Shown: piece after piece, positions 24,875 through 33,320 of the stretch
Position numbering within the stretch: the stretch's first letter is position 1
Layout of the letters: every line of letters begins with the position of its first letter
Assembly (NCBI GenBank): GCA_964541895.1
Contig: CAZISM010000003.1
Location: 79,018-143,017 of the forward strand
Direction of reading: 5' to 3'
From: CAZISM01 sp964541895
Lineage (GTDB): Bacteria > Zhuqueibacterota > Zhuqueibacteria > Residuimicrobiales > Residuimicrobiaceae
DNA: 64,000 nucleotides
Notes under the pieces: model-generated
What the model was told of the DNA's origin: nothing
Databases searched by the model: none
What the model saw: the letters and a program-made list of their open reading frames with translations, nothing else
Made by a program: the position numbers and the translations under genes

Positions 24875-25479
24875 CCCAGCAAAAAGCCGACAATATCACC
24901 TGGCATCAAGCCCTGATCAGCAAGAGTGATCGGGAAACACTTCTCGGACAGAAAGGTGTCGTGCTCTGGTTCACCGGACTTCCTTCGTCGGGAAAATCGA
25001 CTCTGGCTCACTGCCTGGAAGAAAAGCTCCATCAGGCCGGCCATCTCACCTATGTGCTGGATGGCGATAATATCCGGCACGGCCTGAACAAAAACCTGGG
25101 CTTTTCTCCGCAAGATCGAGAGGAGAACATTCGCCGTATCGGCCATGTGGCACAGCTCTTTGCCGATGCCGGTGTCATCACCATGACCGCCTTTATTTCA
25201 CCTTATCGTTCTGATCGCGAAAAAGCGCGGGCGCTCCTGCCGGCCGGCTCGTTTATTGAAATTTACGTGCGCGTCTCCCTGGAGGAGGCGGAATCTCGCG
25301 ATGTCAAGGGGCTGTATAAAAAAGCCCGCCTGGGCGAAATCAAAGAGTTCACCGGCGTATCCGCCCCCTACGAGGAACCGGATCAGGCCGAAGTGGTCGT
25401 CGACACCGACCGTCTCTCCGTAGAAGAGAGCGCTGATTTGATCATCGCCTATCTGCATGATCAGGCCATTATTCGCTGA
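24871..25479 (+). CDS. cysC: Adenylylsulfate kinase
   Basis: 202-aa APS kinase, phosphorylating APS to PAPS. The P-loop is FTGLPSSGKSTLA near residue 31, with DGDNIRHGLN near 60, FISPYRSDREKAR near 110, and a lid region with KGLYKKARLGEIKEFTG near 145. Length is normal. The TTG start at 24871 has AGAAAGGAG 8 nt upstream and overlaps the sat stop. A stand-alone kinase fits PAPS production for assimilation or sulfation; which one cannot be told. Confidence 0.96.
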   Translation: MTQQKADNITWHQALISKSDRETLLGQKGVVLWFTGLPSSGKSTLAHCLEEKLHQAGHLTYVLDGDNIRHGLNKNLGFSPQDREENIRRIGHVAQLFADAGVITMTAFISPYRSDREKARALLPAGSFIEIYVRVSLEEAESRDVKGLYKKARLGEIKEFTGVSAPYEEPDQAEVVVDTDRLSVEESADLIIAYLHDQAIIR

Positions 25480-25517
25480 GCAAGGAATAAACCATCCATA
25501 ATGTTGTTTTCTATAAT

Positions 25518-25799
25518 ATGAAATTAACGGTACGACATTGGGTCTGGCTGGGCTTGCTGCTCCTGGTCAGCCTGCCGATTCTAACCCCTTTCCTGCATAA
25601 CCACGACGCCGATTTTGCAGAGCATGAGGATTGTCCGGCGCATGTGGTTCTACTGGCGTTTCAGGCTCTGGATCTGCCGGATCTTTTTATTGCCCTTCTG
25701 GCTGTCCTTGTCTCGTTGTTTTTCTTTACTGTTTCCTATACCCATCCCTTCTCTGACCTCATTACCCATTTTTTGCGCGCACCACCGTTGTCCTTGTAA
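25518..25799 (+). CDS. Small two-TM protein with His/acidic loop, metal-uptake operon
   Basis: 93 aa, not recognised by name. Two hydrophobic helices (about 8-26 and 57-74) flank a loop with HNHDADFAEHEDCPAH, which holds four His, several acids and a Cys and looks metal-binding. It lies just upstream of an outer-membrane barrel gene and ZnuABC-type genes in the same orientation. The start is uncertain: no clear ribosome site precedes ATG 25518, and TATAAT sits immediately before it. The protein is plausible from its helix-loop-helix pattern and context. Confidence 0.6.
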   Translation: MKLTVRHWVWLGLLLLVSLPILTPFLHNHDADFAEHEDCPAHVVLLAFQALDLPDLFIALLAVLVSLFFFTVSYTHPFSDLITHFLRAPPLSL

Positions 25800-25866
25800 C
25801 ATATGTGCCGACGGAGGTGAACCGTGTGGTTCCATCCTGATTACGCTAACCTACAAGGAGGACGAA

Positions 25867-26937
25867 ATGAATCGCTCGCTCTTTATGATTCTTTTTGCCC
25901 TGGCCGCCGTAGTATGCCATGGGCAGACCAAAAATCCGGATATCAGCGTCATCACCGATTTCCGCACCTTCAGCCAGTCCGAACCGGCCGGCTGGGCGCC
26001 GATGACGCTGGACCTCGCAGAAATTGAAGCAGCCATACAGGGCTATCTGAACCCCTATTCCCGCGCCGATATCTTTTTGGCCAAACACGGCGTTGACGGC
26101 GACCTGGAAATAGAGGAAGCAGCCATCACCTTTATGCGCGGACTGCCGCTGGGTTTGAACCTCAAAGCAGGAAAATATCTGGTCGATTTTGGCAAACTCA
26201 ACACGCTGCATCCCCATGCCTACCCTTTTGTGGATCGGCCGCTGCTGCATCAAGTCTATTTTGGCGACGACGGCTGGAACGATATCGGCGTACAGCTCAG
26301 TGTGCTTTTGCCGACGGGTTCCCTCTATACCCAGTGGAGCGTGAACGTTCTTAAAAACAGCCCGGCCCATAGCCATGATGAAGAGGCCGAAGCGGAAGAA
26401 ACGGATCATCACCACGAAGAGGAGCGACCTCTCGCCTGGACCAGCCGGCTCTCCAGCCACGTCGCGCTCACGGAGCGCAGCAATATTGAATGTGGATTCA
26501 ACGCGGCCCGCGCCACCTACGATCCCGACCGGGATCTCTCCTACAAACGATTCGGTGTGGATGCCAAATACAAATGGAAACCCGATTCCTATCGTTCCCT
26601 GACCCTGCAGGCCGAGGCACTGCTGGAGAATCGTCGACGGGCGGCCGCGGACTCCTCCACGGCCACGATAACCAGCACCACCGCCGGCGTCTTTGCGTTC
26701 CTCAGCTACCAATTCCGCAAACGCTGGAACATTGGAGCGATGAGCGAATTTCTGCAGCCTCCAGCCGGCGAAACAGAACAGTACCGGTCCTGGAGCGCCT
26801 TTATCGGCTTTGCCCCTATGGAAGAGACCAGCGTCATCCGCCTGCTCTATCGGCATACGGAAGAACGGGAAAAAATTGACAAGATACTTCTCCAAATCTC
26901 TTTTGCTCTCGGACCGCACAAGGCCCATCTGTTTTAA
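25867..26937 (+). CDS. Outer-membrane beta-barrel protein with His/Glu-rich loop
   Basis: 356 aa. A signal peptide (residues 1-18, SLFMILFALAAVVCHG) is followed by barrel-like alternating strands and a terminal aromatic-rich end (LLQISFALGPHKAHLF). A loop around residue 170 has HSHDEEAEAEETDHHHEEE, a dense His/acid cluster typical of Zn- or other divalent-metal-binding segments. The ATG at 25867 is set by AAGGAGG 6 nt upstream; the longer frame from 25615 overlaps the small membrane gene. Directly followed by a metal-binding protein and ABC transporter genes. An outer-membrane zinc or manganese channel is likely but unproven. Confidence 0.8.
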   Translation: MNRSLFMILFALAAVVCHGQTKNPDISVITDFRTFSQSEPAGWAPMTLDLAEIEAAIQGYLNPYSRADIFLAKHGVDGDLEIEEAAITFMRGLPLGLNLKAGKYLVDFGKLNTLHPHAYPFVDRPLLHQVYFGDDGWNDIGVQLSVLLPTGSLYTQWSVNVLKNSPAHSHDEEAEAEETDHHHEEERPLAWTSRLSSHVALTERSNIECGFNAARATYDPDRDLSYKRFGVDAKYKWKPDSYRSLTLQAEALLENRRRAAADSSTATITSTTAGVFAFLSYQFRKRWNIGAMSEFLQPPAGETEQYRSWSAFIGFAPMEETSVIRLLYRHTEEREKIDKILLQISFALGPHKAHLF

Positions 26938-26969
26938 ACCAAAACCTGCATTGTTTGGAGGATTATACC

Positions 26970-27851
26970 ATGTCTAGAATCTGGTTGTTCTGTCTGCTGC
27001 TGCTGAGCACGGCGTTCGGCAAAGAACCCCTGCGGGTGGTAACCACCACCAGCGATCTTGCAAGTCTTGTCCTGGCGGTCGGCGGCGATCGCGTGCGCGT
27101 GGACGCGCTGGTCAAGGGAACGCAGGATCCACATCAAATTGAAGTGCTGCCCAGCTATATGTTGAAATTGCGCCAGGCCGATCTGTTTTTTATCATCGGC
27201 ATGGATCTGGATCTGTGGGCCCTGCCGCTGCGTGACGGCTCGCGAAACGCCAGAATCCGGATGGTCGACTGCTCGATATCGATTCAACGTCTGGAAGTTC
27301 CCACCTCCGCCGTCAATGCCAGCATGGGCGACATCCACATCTATGGCAACCCGCACTACTGGCTCGATCCGGAGAACGGCAAGCCCTTGTTGCAGATCAT
27401 CACCGATCAACTGACGGCCCTGTCGCCGGCAGACGGCGGCTTCTTTGAAGCTAACCGGCAGGCCTACACAACCCGGCTTACGGAAAAAATCAAAGAGTGG
27501 CAGAACCTGCTGGCGCCGTATCGCGGCCAGGCGATCGTCTTTTATCATAACAGCTGGCCCTATTTTTTAAAACGGTTCGGTTTGCAAGCGGCCAATTTTA
27601 TCGAACCGAAACCCGGCATCTCGCCATCACCATCGCACACCCAGCAGCTGATCCGTCAGATCAGCGATCAGCGCCTGAAGGTCATTGCCATGGAACCGTT
27701 CTTTGATGAGCGGGTGCCGAGGATGATCAGCTCCCAGACCGGCGCCAAACTGATCCTTCTGCCGACCTCGGTGGGCGGTGCAAAAGAGACGGTAGATTAT
27801 ATTGCTCTTTTTGATTATATTGTAGCGAATCTGAGCATGGCACTCAAATGA
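26970..27851 (+). CDS. Metal ABC transporter substrate-binding protein (ZnuA/TroA-like)
   Basis: 293 aa, periplasmic cluster A-I binding protein. A signal peptide lies at 1-18. Likely metal ligands are His in DPHQIE (about 50), His in NPHYWLDP (about 128), His in FYHNSWPYF (about 195) and an acidic residue in EPFFDE (about 250). It lacks the long His-rich loop common in ZnuA. The ATG at 26970 has TTGGAGG 7 nt upstream, better than the ATG at 26955. Zinc versus manganese cannot be decided. The ATPase and permease follow. Confidence 0.92.
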   Translation: MSRIWLFCLLLLSTAFGKEPLRVVTTTSDLASLVLAVGGDRVRVDALVKGTQDPHQIEVLPSYMLKLRQADLFFIIGMDLDLWALPLRDGSRNARIRMVDCSISIQRLEVPTSAVNASMGDIHIYGNPHYWLDPENGKPLLQIITDQLTALSPADGGFFEANRQAYTTRLTEKIKEWQNLLAPYRGQAIVFYHNSWPYFLKRFGLQAANFIEPKPGISPSPSHTQQLIRQISDQRLKVIAMEPFFDERVPRMISSQTGAKLILLPTSVGGAKETVDYIALFDYIVANLSMALK

Positions 27852-27879
27852 TGTGCGGCTTTCGGCGAAAGGAGCCTGA

Positions 27880-28647
27880 ATGTCTCAACCTTTGATCTCA
27901 TTCCAAAACGTCGACATCGGCTACCACCACCGTCAGCAACCTGTTTTGTCGGATCTCTGCTTTACCATTTCGGCCGGCGATGTTCTCGGCATCGTCGGCC
28001 CCAATGGCTCCGGCAAATCCACGCTGCTGAAGGCGCTGCTCGGTATTGTAGCCATACAAAAAGGGCGCGTGGCCTTTGCCGACGATCGCCAGCCCCGTTT
28101 CGGCTACGTTCCGCAAAAAGGTCAGCTGGATGAGATCTATCCTCTCTCTGTAACCGAAATCGTCATGATGGGCCGCTACCGACAGATCGGCTACTTTAGA
28201 CGCCCCTCCCGCCTCGATCACAGCAAGGTCGAAGAAGCGTTGCTGCACCTTGGTCTGCAGAATCTGGCGCAGGCACCGTTTGCCACACTTTCCGGCGGAC
28301 AAAAACAGCGGACCCTGATCGCCCGTGCTTTGGCCAGTGATCCGGAAGTACTGGTACTCGATGAACCCACTGAAGGGCTGGATCTGGCCACAGCCGAATC
28401 CCTGCGTTCGCTGATTCATCACTTTCATCTGGATCATCATCTTACGGTCATCATGGTCAGCCATCAACTGGACGCCATCGCCGCCGTTTGCGATCCGATC
28501 GCCGTTATCCATACGGGCCAGATCCGCGTCGCTCCGAAACAGGCCTGGTTGGCGGAAAAGTCGCTGGCCGATCTGTTCGATATCCCTGTTCACGTTCACA
28601 CTGTTGATGGCCGTCTTTTCATAGTACCGGGTGATCATCATGATTGA
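27880..28647 (+). CDS. Metal ABC transporter ATP-binding protein (ZnuC-like)
   Basis: 255-aa ABC ATPase. Walker A is GPNGSGKST near residue 45, the Q-loop region FGYVPQKGQLDEIYP, signature TLSGGQKQR near 145, Walker B VLVLDEPTEGLD near 165, and the H-loop MVSHQLD near 193. It energises uptake with the following permease. A clear AAAGGAG site precedes ATG 27880. It overlaps the permease gene end-to-start. Confidence 0.95.
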   Translation: MSQPLISFQNVDIGYHHRQQPVLSDLCFTISAGDVLGIVGPNGSGKSTLLKALLGIVAIQKGRVAFADDRQPRFGYVPQKGQLDEIYPLSVTEIVMMGRYRQIGYFRRPSRLDHSKVEEALLHLGLQNLAQAPFATLSGGQKQRTLIARALASDPEVLVLDEPTEGLDLATAESLRSLIHHFHLDHHLTVIMVSHQLDAIAAVCDPIAVIHTGQIRVAPKQAWLAEKSLADLFDIPVHVHTVDGRLFIVPGDHHD

Positions 28648-29473
28648 TATCTTTTCACTGCCGTTCATGCACGCCGCCCTCTATGCCGGCGTGCTGCTCG
28701 GTGTGCTCTGCTCCATCCTGGGGGTTCATGTCGTTCTGCAGCGCCGCGTCTTTCTCAGCGCCGCCGTGTCCCAGGTCGCTGCCATGGGGATCGCCCTGGG
28801 GTTCTTTTTCGGCTGGCATCCCACCCTCTCTTCCCTGCTGGCGATTCTTCTCGTCCTCGCCCTGCTGGCCGGTCTCATGCACGCTCGCAACGCCATGACC
28901 GACGCTCTGCTCGGCGTGCTCTATGTCGGCGCTTTTGCGGTCAGTATCCTGCTCATGGCGAAATCGGCTCAAGGCTATGAAGAGTTGCAGCACCTGTTGC
29001 AGGGCAACCTTTTGACCCTGTCCGACAGTCATCTGGTTCTGCTCACAGCGCTGTTCGTCGCTGCCCTGGCCTTGTTTGTTCTATTTCACAAGGAGCTGCT
29101 CTTCACTTCCTTTGATCCCTATATGGCCCAGACCCTGGGCTATAGCGTCCGTTTCTGGAATCTTTTCTTTTATTTTCTCGTAGGCCTGGTTATTTCGATA
29201 GGCGTGCAAACGGTTGGCTCCCTGCTTATCTTTGGTCTCCTGGTCTTGCCGGCGTTCACCGCCTTGAGTCTGGCAAGAAAATTCAGGACCATTTATCTTT
29301 TGGCAGGTCTGATCGCCATGCTGGCCGTGTTCATCGGCCTCTGGCTCTCCTTTCAGTTCGACCTGCCCGCCAGCCCGTCCATCATCGTGCTGCTGTTGGT
29401 AAGCGTCGGCGCTGTCACCGCCGGAAAACGAGTTTTGATTCAATTCTCTCACCGCGACAGCAAAATATCTTGA
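28640..29473 (+). CDS. Metal ABC transporter permease (ZnuB-like)
   Basis: 277-aa ABC-3 family permease with about 8 TM helices. The family region LLTLSDSHLVLL and the block GLLVLPAFTALSLARKF near residue 205 are diagnostic. ATG 28640 overlaps the ATPase stop by 8 nt; a GTG at 28631 is possible. It completes the operon of membrane protein, barrel, binding protein, ATPase and permease. Confidence 0.94.
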   Translation: MIDIFSLPFMHAALYAGVLLGVLCSILGVHVVLQRRVFLSAAVSQVAAMGIALGFFFGWHPTLSSLLAILLVLALLAGLMHARNAMTDALLGVLYVGAFAVSILLMAKSAQGYEELQHLLQGNLLTLSDSHLVLLTALFVAALALFVLFHKELLFTSFDPYMAQTLGYSVRFWNLFFYFLVGLVISIGVQTVGSLLIFGLLVLPAFTALSLARKFRTIYLLAGLIAMLAVFIGLWLSFQFDLPASPSIIVLLLVSVGAVTAGKRVLIQFSHRDSKIS

Positions 29474-29498
29474 CTTTATACCTGAAATTATGTATTTA
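29470..29498 (+). promoter_or_regulatory. Promoter candidate for ytxH-DUF948 pair
   Basis: TTGACT at 29470-29475, a 17-nt spacer, then TATTTA at 29493-29498. It starts at the last bases of the permease gene and lies about 100 nt upstream of the YtxH start. Confidence 0.45.
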
Positions 29499-29599
29499 AA
29501 AGAAGGTGCTATTTTGTGGAACAAAAATTGCAAAGGCGGGGTTAGTAAAATCGTATATGGCTGATTTCAAATCAATTCATCTATTTTTTTGGAGGATTT

Positions 29600-30037
29600 A
29601 TGGCAGACAGTGGATTTGATCGAGACAGTTTTCTCAAGGGCTTGCTTATCGGCGGCCTGGTCGGAGCAGTGACCGCGCTGTTATTTGCCCCCAAACCGGG
29701 TAAAGAACTTCGTGCAGACATCAAGCGCAAAGGCGAAGAAGCGGTGGAAGGCACCAAACGAATGTACGGCGAAGCCCGTGAACGCGCTCAGCAGATCGTA
29801 TCGGAAGCTGTAGAAAAAGCGGAAGAGTTGCGGGAAGAAGCCTCCCGGCAACTGACCAAAGCAAAGCTGAAAGCGGAGCAGCTGTTGGCCAATGCGGAAG
29901 AAAAAGCTACAACCATTGCCGGCTCGGCCAAAGAGATGCTGGACACCACAAAAGACGACTTGACAAAAAAAAAAGATAAAGTAGCCACAGCCGTCAGCGC
30001 AGGGCTCGATGCGGCTAAAAAAGAGCTTGCCCGCTAA
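29600..30037 (+). CDS. YtxH-domain general stress protein
   Basis: 145 aa. An N-terminal Gly-rich TM helix (LLIGGLVGAVTALLFAP, residues about 15-31) is followed by the YtxH signature PKPGKELR. A long helical, Lys/Glu/Ala-rich coiled-coil region runs to the C-terminus. Such proteins are often stress-induced and membrane-associated, with undefined roles. It has its own promoter and a GGAGG site, and is co-transcribed with the DUF948-like gene. Confidence 0.85.
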   Translation: MADSGFDRDSFLKGLLIGGLVGAVTALLFAPKPGKELRADIKRKGEEAVEGTKRMYGEARERAQQIVSEAVEKAEELREEASRQLTKAKLKAEQLLANAEEKATTIAGSAKEMLDTTKDDLTKKKDKVATAVSAGLDAAKKELAR

Positions 30038-30067
30038 TCAGCCCTTATCCAGAGGAGATCACCGCTT

Positions 30068-30448
30068 ATGACTCTAACCATCAGCGTGGCTATCATAGCC
30101 GCTATCATGGTGATCGTCGGAATTGTAGCCGTCGTGGCACTCTTCTACATCATACGCCTGGCCAAGGCGTTGACCGGCTTGACTGAAAAGGTGCAAACAC
30201 ACCTCACCCCGGTCGCAGAACAGGTTGCCGCCGTTTCAGAAAAAGCCAATGCTATCCTGGATTCCGTAAACCGCCAGGTGCGTTCTGTGGAAGACAGTGT
30301 CTACACGGTTAAGGATATGACTGTTCGTGTTCGGCAGTTTGAGGAAGACATCCTGCAAAAGGTGTCTTTCCCGCTGATTGAAGTTGCCGGCTATGTGGCT
30401 GCGATCAAGAAAGGTTTTGAGGTGTTTTTTAAAGTGCTGCGCTCGTAA
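30068..30448 (+). CDS. DUF948-like small membrane protein
   Basis: 126 aa. An N-terminal TM helix (about 5-28) is followed by amphipathic helices with heptad-like spacing (LTEKVQTHLTPVAEQVAAV), and an aromatic, basic C-terminus. The pairing with YtxH is recurrent in bacteria and suggests a joint membrane or envelope-stress role. AGAGGAG precedes the ATG. A strong terminator follows. Confidence 0.8.
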   Translation: MTLTISVAIIAAIMVIVGIVAVVALFYIIRLAKALTGLTEKVQTHLTPVAEQVAAVSEKANAILDSVNRQVRSVEDSVYTVKDMTVRVRQFEEDILQKVSFPLIEVAGYVAAIKKGFEVFFKVLRS

Positions 30449-30469
30449 CAAGGTAACAGTTGCTGATCA

Positions 30470-30497
30470 GGCCTCGACGATCGTCGAGGCCTTTTTC
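30470..30497 (+). terminator. Rho-independent terminator after the YtxH/DUF948 pair
   Basis: Perfect stem GGCCTCGACGA/TCGTCGAGGCC at 30470-30491, followed by TTTTT at 30492-30496. The T-run overlaps the stop codon of the convergent anmK gene. Confidence 0.85.
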
Positions 30498-31677
30498 AAG
30501 GCTGGCAGATCTTGCCCAGCACCGCTGGCCGGCGGGCACCGGTCACACTGGGCAGATTGGCGGGCGCGCCATGCACGGCTTCATTGGCCAACACCGCAAA
30601 ACAGACCGCCTCTTTGGCGGCGGAGGGCAACCCTGCCGCATCCGTAGTGACCACCTCAACCCCGATAAAACGCGCCTGCAGTCGTTTCATAATCATTGGA
30701 TTACAGCTCCCGCCGCCGCTGACCAACAGCCGGGATATGGTTCCCCGGGATTGCAGAAAATTCGTGTAGGAGAACCATACGGCGTCGGCTGTCAGCGCCG
30801 TCACCGTCGCCACCAGATCATATCGGTTCAACCCATGTTGACGCGTTTCTCGCCTGATCTGCTCGACAAAATCAGCGCCATACCTTTCCCTGCCTGTTGA
30901 TTTGGGCGGTGGCGTACTGAAATAAGGATCCTGCAGCCATTCTTCCAGCAAGGGCTCGTGAATGCGCCCCTGCGCCGCTGTCTGACCCCGGTCATCGTAG
31001 GGCTGCGCAAACTCCTCCAGCATAACCCTGTCGATCAACATATTTCCCGGCCCGGTATCAAAGGCTATCACATCAGCCGGCATCGCGCCGGCCGGTATAT
31101 GGGTAATATTACCGATGCCCCCCACATTGAGACAGGCCCGATGTTCGTCAGGCGCACGAAAGAGCAGATAGTCCAGAAACGGCACCAGCGGAGCACCCTG
31201 TCCGCCCAGGGCCACATCATCCGTCCTAAAGTCACCAACGGTGGTAATACCGGTCAATTTGGCTATTATGGCCGCATCGCCGATTTGCCAGGTCGCGCTG
31301 ACGGCCTCTCCCATAAAAATCCAAGGGGTGGGCAGATGGCGAACGGTCTGGCCGTGACAGCCAATCAGGTCGATATCCACATTTTTATAACCACTTGCTT
31401 CAGTTATCCACAGGGCGGCTTCAGCGAATCGTCGCGACAAAATGACATTCAAGCCACAGAGATCGGTTACGGCAACTTCCTTGGCTGTGGCCACTTGCAG
31501 AATTTTTTCTTTCAGGGCTTTCGCATGTGGATATGTGTTGTGGTTGATCAGCGCAATGCCGGTGTGCAGACCGCTGCCGCTTATGTGCAGCAGCGCGGCG
31601 TCAATGCCGTCTGCAGAAGTGCCAGACATCAAGCCGATGGCCAGACGCGATCGCTGTTCAGCTGCCCTGTTCCACAT
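30496..31677 (-). CDS. anmK: Anhydro-N-acetylmuramic acid kinase
   Basis: 393-aa ASKHA-fold kinase of peptidoglycan recycling, converting 1,6-anhydro-MurNAc and ATP to MurNAc-6-phosphate. Signatures are GLMSGTSADGIDAALL near residue 15, GCHGQTVRHLP near 105, NVGGIGNITHIP near 180 and AFDTGPGNMLID near 200. Length is normal. It lies 9 nt after an amino-sugar kinase gene. MurQ, the next enzyme for MurNAc-6-P, is encoded about 22 kb away at 53698-54612. Confidence 0.95.
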   Translation of the reverse strand: MWNRAAEQRSRLAIGLMSGTSADGIDAALLHISGSGLHTGIALINHNTYPHAKALKEKILQVATAKEVAVTDLCGLNVILSRRFAEAALWITEASGYKNVDIDLIGCHGQTVRHLPTPWIFMGEAVSATWQIGDAAIIAKLTGITTVGDFRTDDVALGGQGAPLVPFLDYLLFRAPDEHRACLNVGGIGNITHIPAGAMPADVIAFDTGPGNMLIDRVMLEEFAQPYDDRGQTAAQGRIHEPLLEEWLQDPYFSTPPPKSTGRERYGADFVEQIRRETRQHGLNRYDLVATVTALTADAVWFSYTNFLQSRGTISRLLVSGGGSCNPMIMKRLQARFIGVEVVTTDAAGLPSAAKEAVCFAVLANEAVHGAPANLPSVTGARRPAVLGKICQP

Positions 31678-31685
31678 GGCTGTAA

Positions 31686-32654
31686 TCAGGCCGTCCTGGT
31701 CAGGTTATCCAGGATCGCCGTGGTCATGATTACATTTTCCTTCTGCAGCGCCAGCACAGCGGACCCGATGGCCGGCTCGAACAGGGGATCTATGAAATCG
31801 ACTTTTGCCACCACTTTCAGCGCCTCCTGTTCCACAAAAGGCAGCAAAATGTGGCGCTGCTTGAAAACGCTGCCGATCAGGGCCACTTGCGCCTGTCCCC
31901 CTGCCAACCCCATTCTGCGGCTGACCGCAGCGACAATTTTACCGATCTCGCAGCCAGCAGACTCGATGATCATCTGGCTGGCTTTATCGCCTTTTTCGTA
32001 TTCAGCAAAGACCGCCGGCGTCAAGCCGGCTATTTCGCTGCGGTCGATTTTGCCGGAATAGATCTGGGAAATGATCAGATCGATGCTGCTGAGGCTGTAC
32101 TTTTGCTCGATCATAGCGCGCAACGACGTCGCCATGCCGCGACCGTCCAGATCTTTCAAGGCGGCCATGATGGCCTGCTGGCCAATATAGTAGCCGCTGC
32201 CCTCATCTCCCAGCAGATAGCCCCAGCCGCCACAGCGATAGACCACATCGCTGCTGCTCTTGCCGAAGCAGATGGCGCCGGTTCCGGAGATGACAATGAT
32301 CCCGGGTCCGCCGGCAAAGGCGCCCGACAGCGCGGCGGCGGCATCGGTGTCCACGGTCACCGTTCGCGCCAGATTCTGTTGGGTCAGGATCGAGTGAATC
32401 GCCTCCCGATCAGCCGGCCGACCAGCACCGGCCAGTCCGGCGTAAAGATGGTCCAGCGGCTGTCCCTTGAGTCTGGTCTGCTGTAAAATCTCTACTGTTA
32501 AATCACGGATCACCTGGCCCAGTTTTTCTCCGCCAATCACCTGATAATTGGACGAGTCCCCCTGTGCTCTGGCCAACACCCTGCCCGAATCTTCAACCAA
32601 AACGGCCACGGTCTTGGTCCCGCCGCCATCCAAACCGAGTACATATCTGCTCAT
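31686..32654 (-). CDS. BadF/BadG/BcrA/BcrD-family amino-sugar kinase (GlcNAc kinase-like)
   Basis: 322-aa ASKHA-superfamily protein. It has YVLGLDGGGTKTVAVL at the N-terminus, AGLAGAGRP near residue 70, VDTDAAAALSGAF near 102, IVISGTGAICFG near 120, and GDEGSGYYIG near 147. These motifs fit N-acetylglucosamine/N-acetylmuramic acid kinases of the BadF/BcrA family. ATG 32654 has CAAAGGAG upstream and overlaps the bioY stop (ATGA). Co-transcription with anmK points to amino-sugar salvage. The exact substrate is open. Confidence 0.88.
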   Translation of the reverse strand: MSRYVLGLDGGGTKTVAVLVEDSGRVLARAQGDSSNYQVIGGEKLGQVIRDLTVEILQQTRLKGQPLDHLYAGLAGAGRPADREAIHSILTQQNLARTVTVDTDAAAALSGAFAGGPGIIVISGTGAICFGKSSSDVVYRCGGWGYLLGDEGSGYYIGQQAIMAALKDLDGRGMATSLRAMIEQKYSLSSIDLIISQIYSGKIDRSEIAGLTPAVFAEYEKGDKASQMIIESAGCEIGKIVAAVSRRMGLAGGQAQVALIGSVFKQRHILLPFVEQEALKVVAKVDFIDPLFEPAIGSAVLALQKENVIMTTAILDNLTRTA

Positions 32655-33217
32655 GCTTTGCTCTCCTTTGCAAGTTTTGCATATTTCTGTGTCAGCCATA
32701 TCGCCGCTGCGCCCTTGATGGTTTCACCGGGCAGAAAGATAATACAACCGCTCCACATCGCCGTCACCAGGTCCAGGTTCTGTTTTAGAACAAGGTGCAT
32801 TGTGGCATAGAGCCAGAAAACACCGAGGCCGAATACCACTGTTGTGCCGACCACAAGCGCGTTCACCAGCCTCGGAATCGACTGACGCTCGCCGCGCGTA
32901 CGCGCGATGGCATAGGCCGCCAGCGGCATAGCCAGGAGATAACCGAAGGTCGGCTGCAACAGATAATGCGGTCCGCCGCCACCGGCAAAAACCGGCACAC
33001 CCAGCAGTCCCAGACAGAGCACCGCCGCCTGACTGAAAAACGCCATTCGGCTCGGCAACAGACAGCCGGCCAGATAGGTAAACAGCGTCTGCAGGGTGAT
33101 GGGAACCAGCGGAAACGGAATTTTAATCCAGGCCGCAACGGCCGTCAGTGAGGCTATCAGCGCGGCCATGGCCAGATGTTTTGTTGCAGATAAAGAATCC
33201 GGATGCTTCATCATCAT
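32651..33217 (-). CDS. bioY: BioY-family biotin (ECF substrate-binding) transporter
   Basis: About 188-aa integral-membrane S-component of BioY type with 5-6 TM helices. Typical BioY blocks are FPLVPITLQTLFTYLAG near residue 35, GLLGVPVFAGGGGP near 70, and GYLLAMPLAAYAI near 92. The start is uncertain (ATG 33217, 33214 or 33211, or GTG 33286), since no ribosome site is clear. The stop overlaps the amino-sugar kinase start. Why it shares an operon with kinases is unclear. No ECF ATPase or T-component is nearby. Confidence 0.9.
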   Translation of the reverse strand: MMMKHPDSLSATKHLAMAALIASLTAVAAWIKIPFPLVPITLQTLFTYLAGCLLPSRMAFFSQAAVLCLGLLGVPVFAGGGGPHYLLQPTFGYLLAMPLAAYAIARTRGERQSIPRLVNALVVGTTVVFGLGVFWLYATMHLVLKQNLDLVTAMWSGCIIFLPGETIKGAAAIWLTQKYAKLAKESKA

Positions 33218-33320
33218 CAAATTACGAAAACCGGAAATCGTTCGCAAACCTTTTCGCGCAGATTTTCCTGTTGCATTTCGTACCACCCTTGTCTAAATTA
33301 CTATCTATTTATGAGGTCGT

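Noticed and set aside
25512..25517. TATAAT just before the 93-aa ORF as its promoter
   Set aside because: No -35 at suitable spacing, and it would give an mRNA starting inside the ORF.
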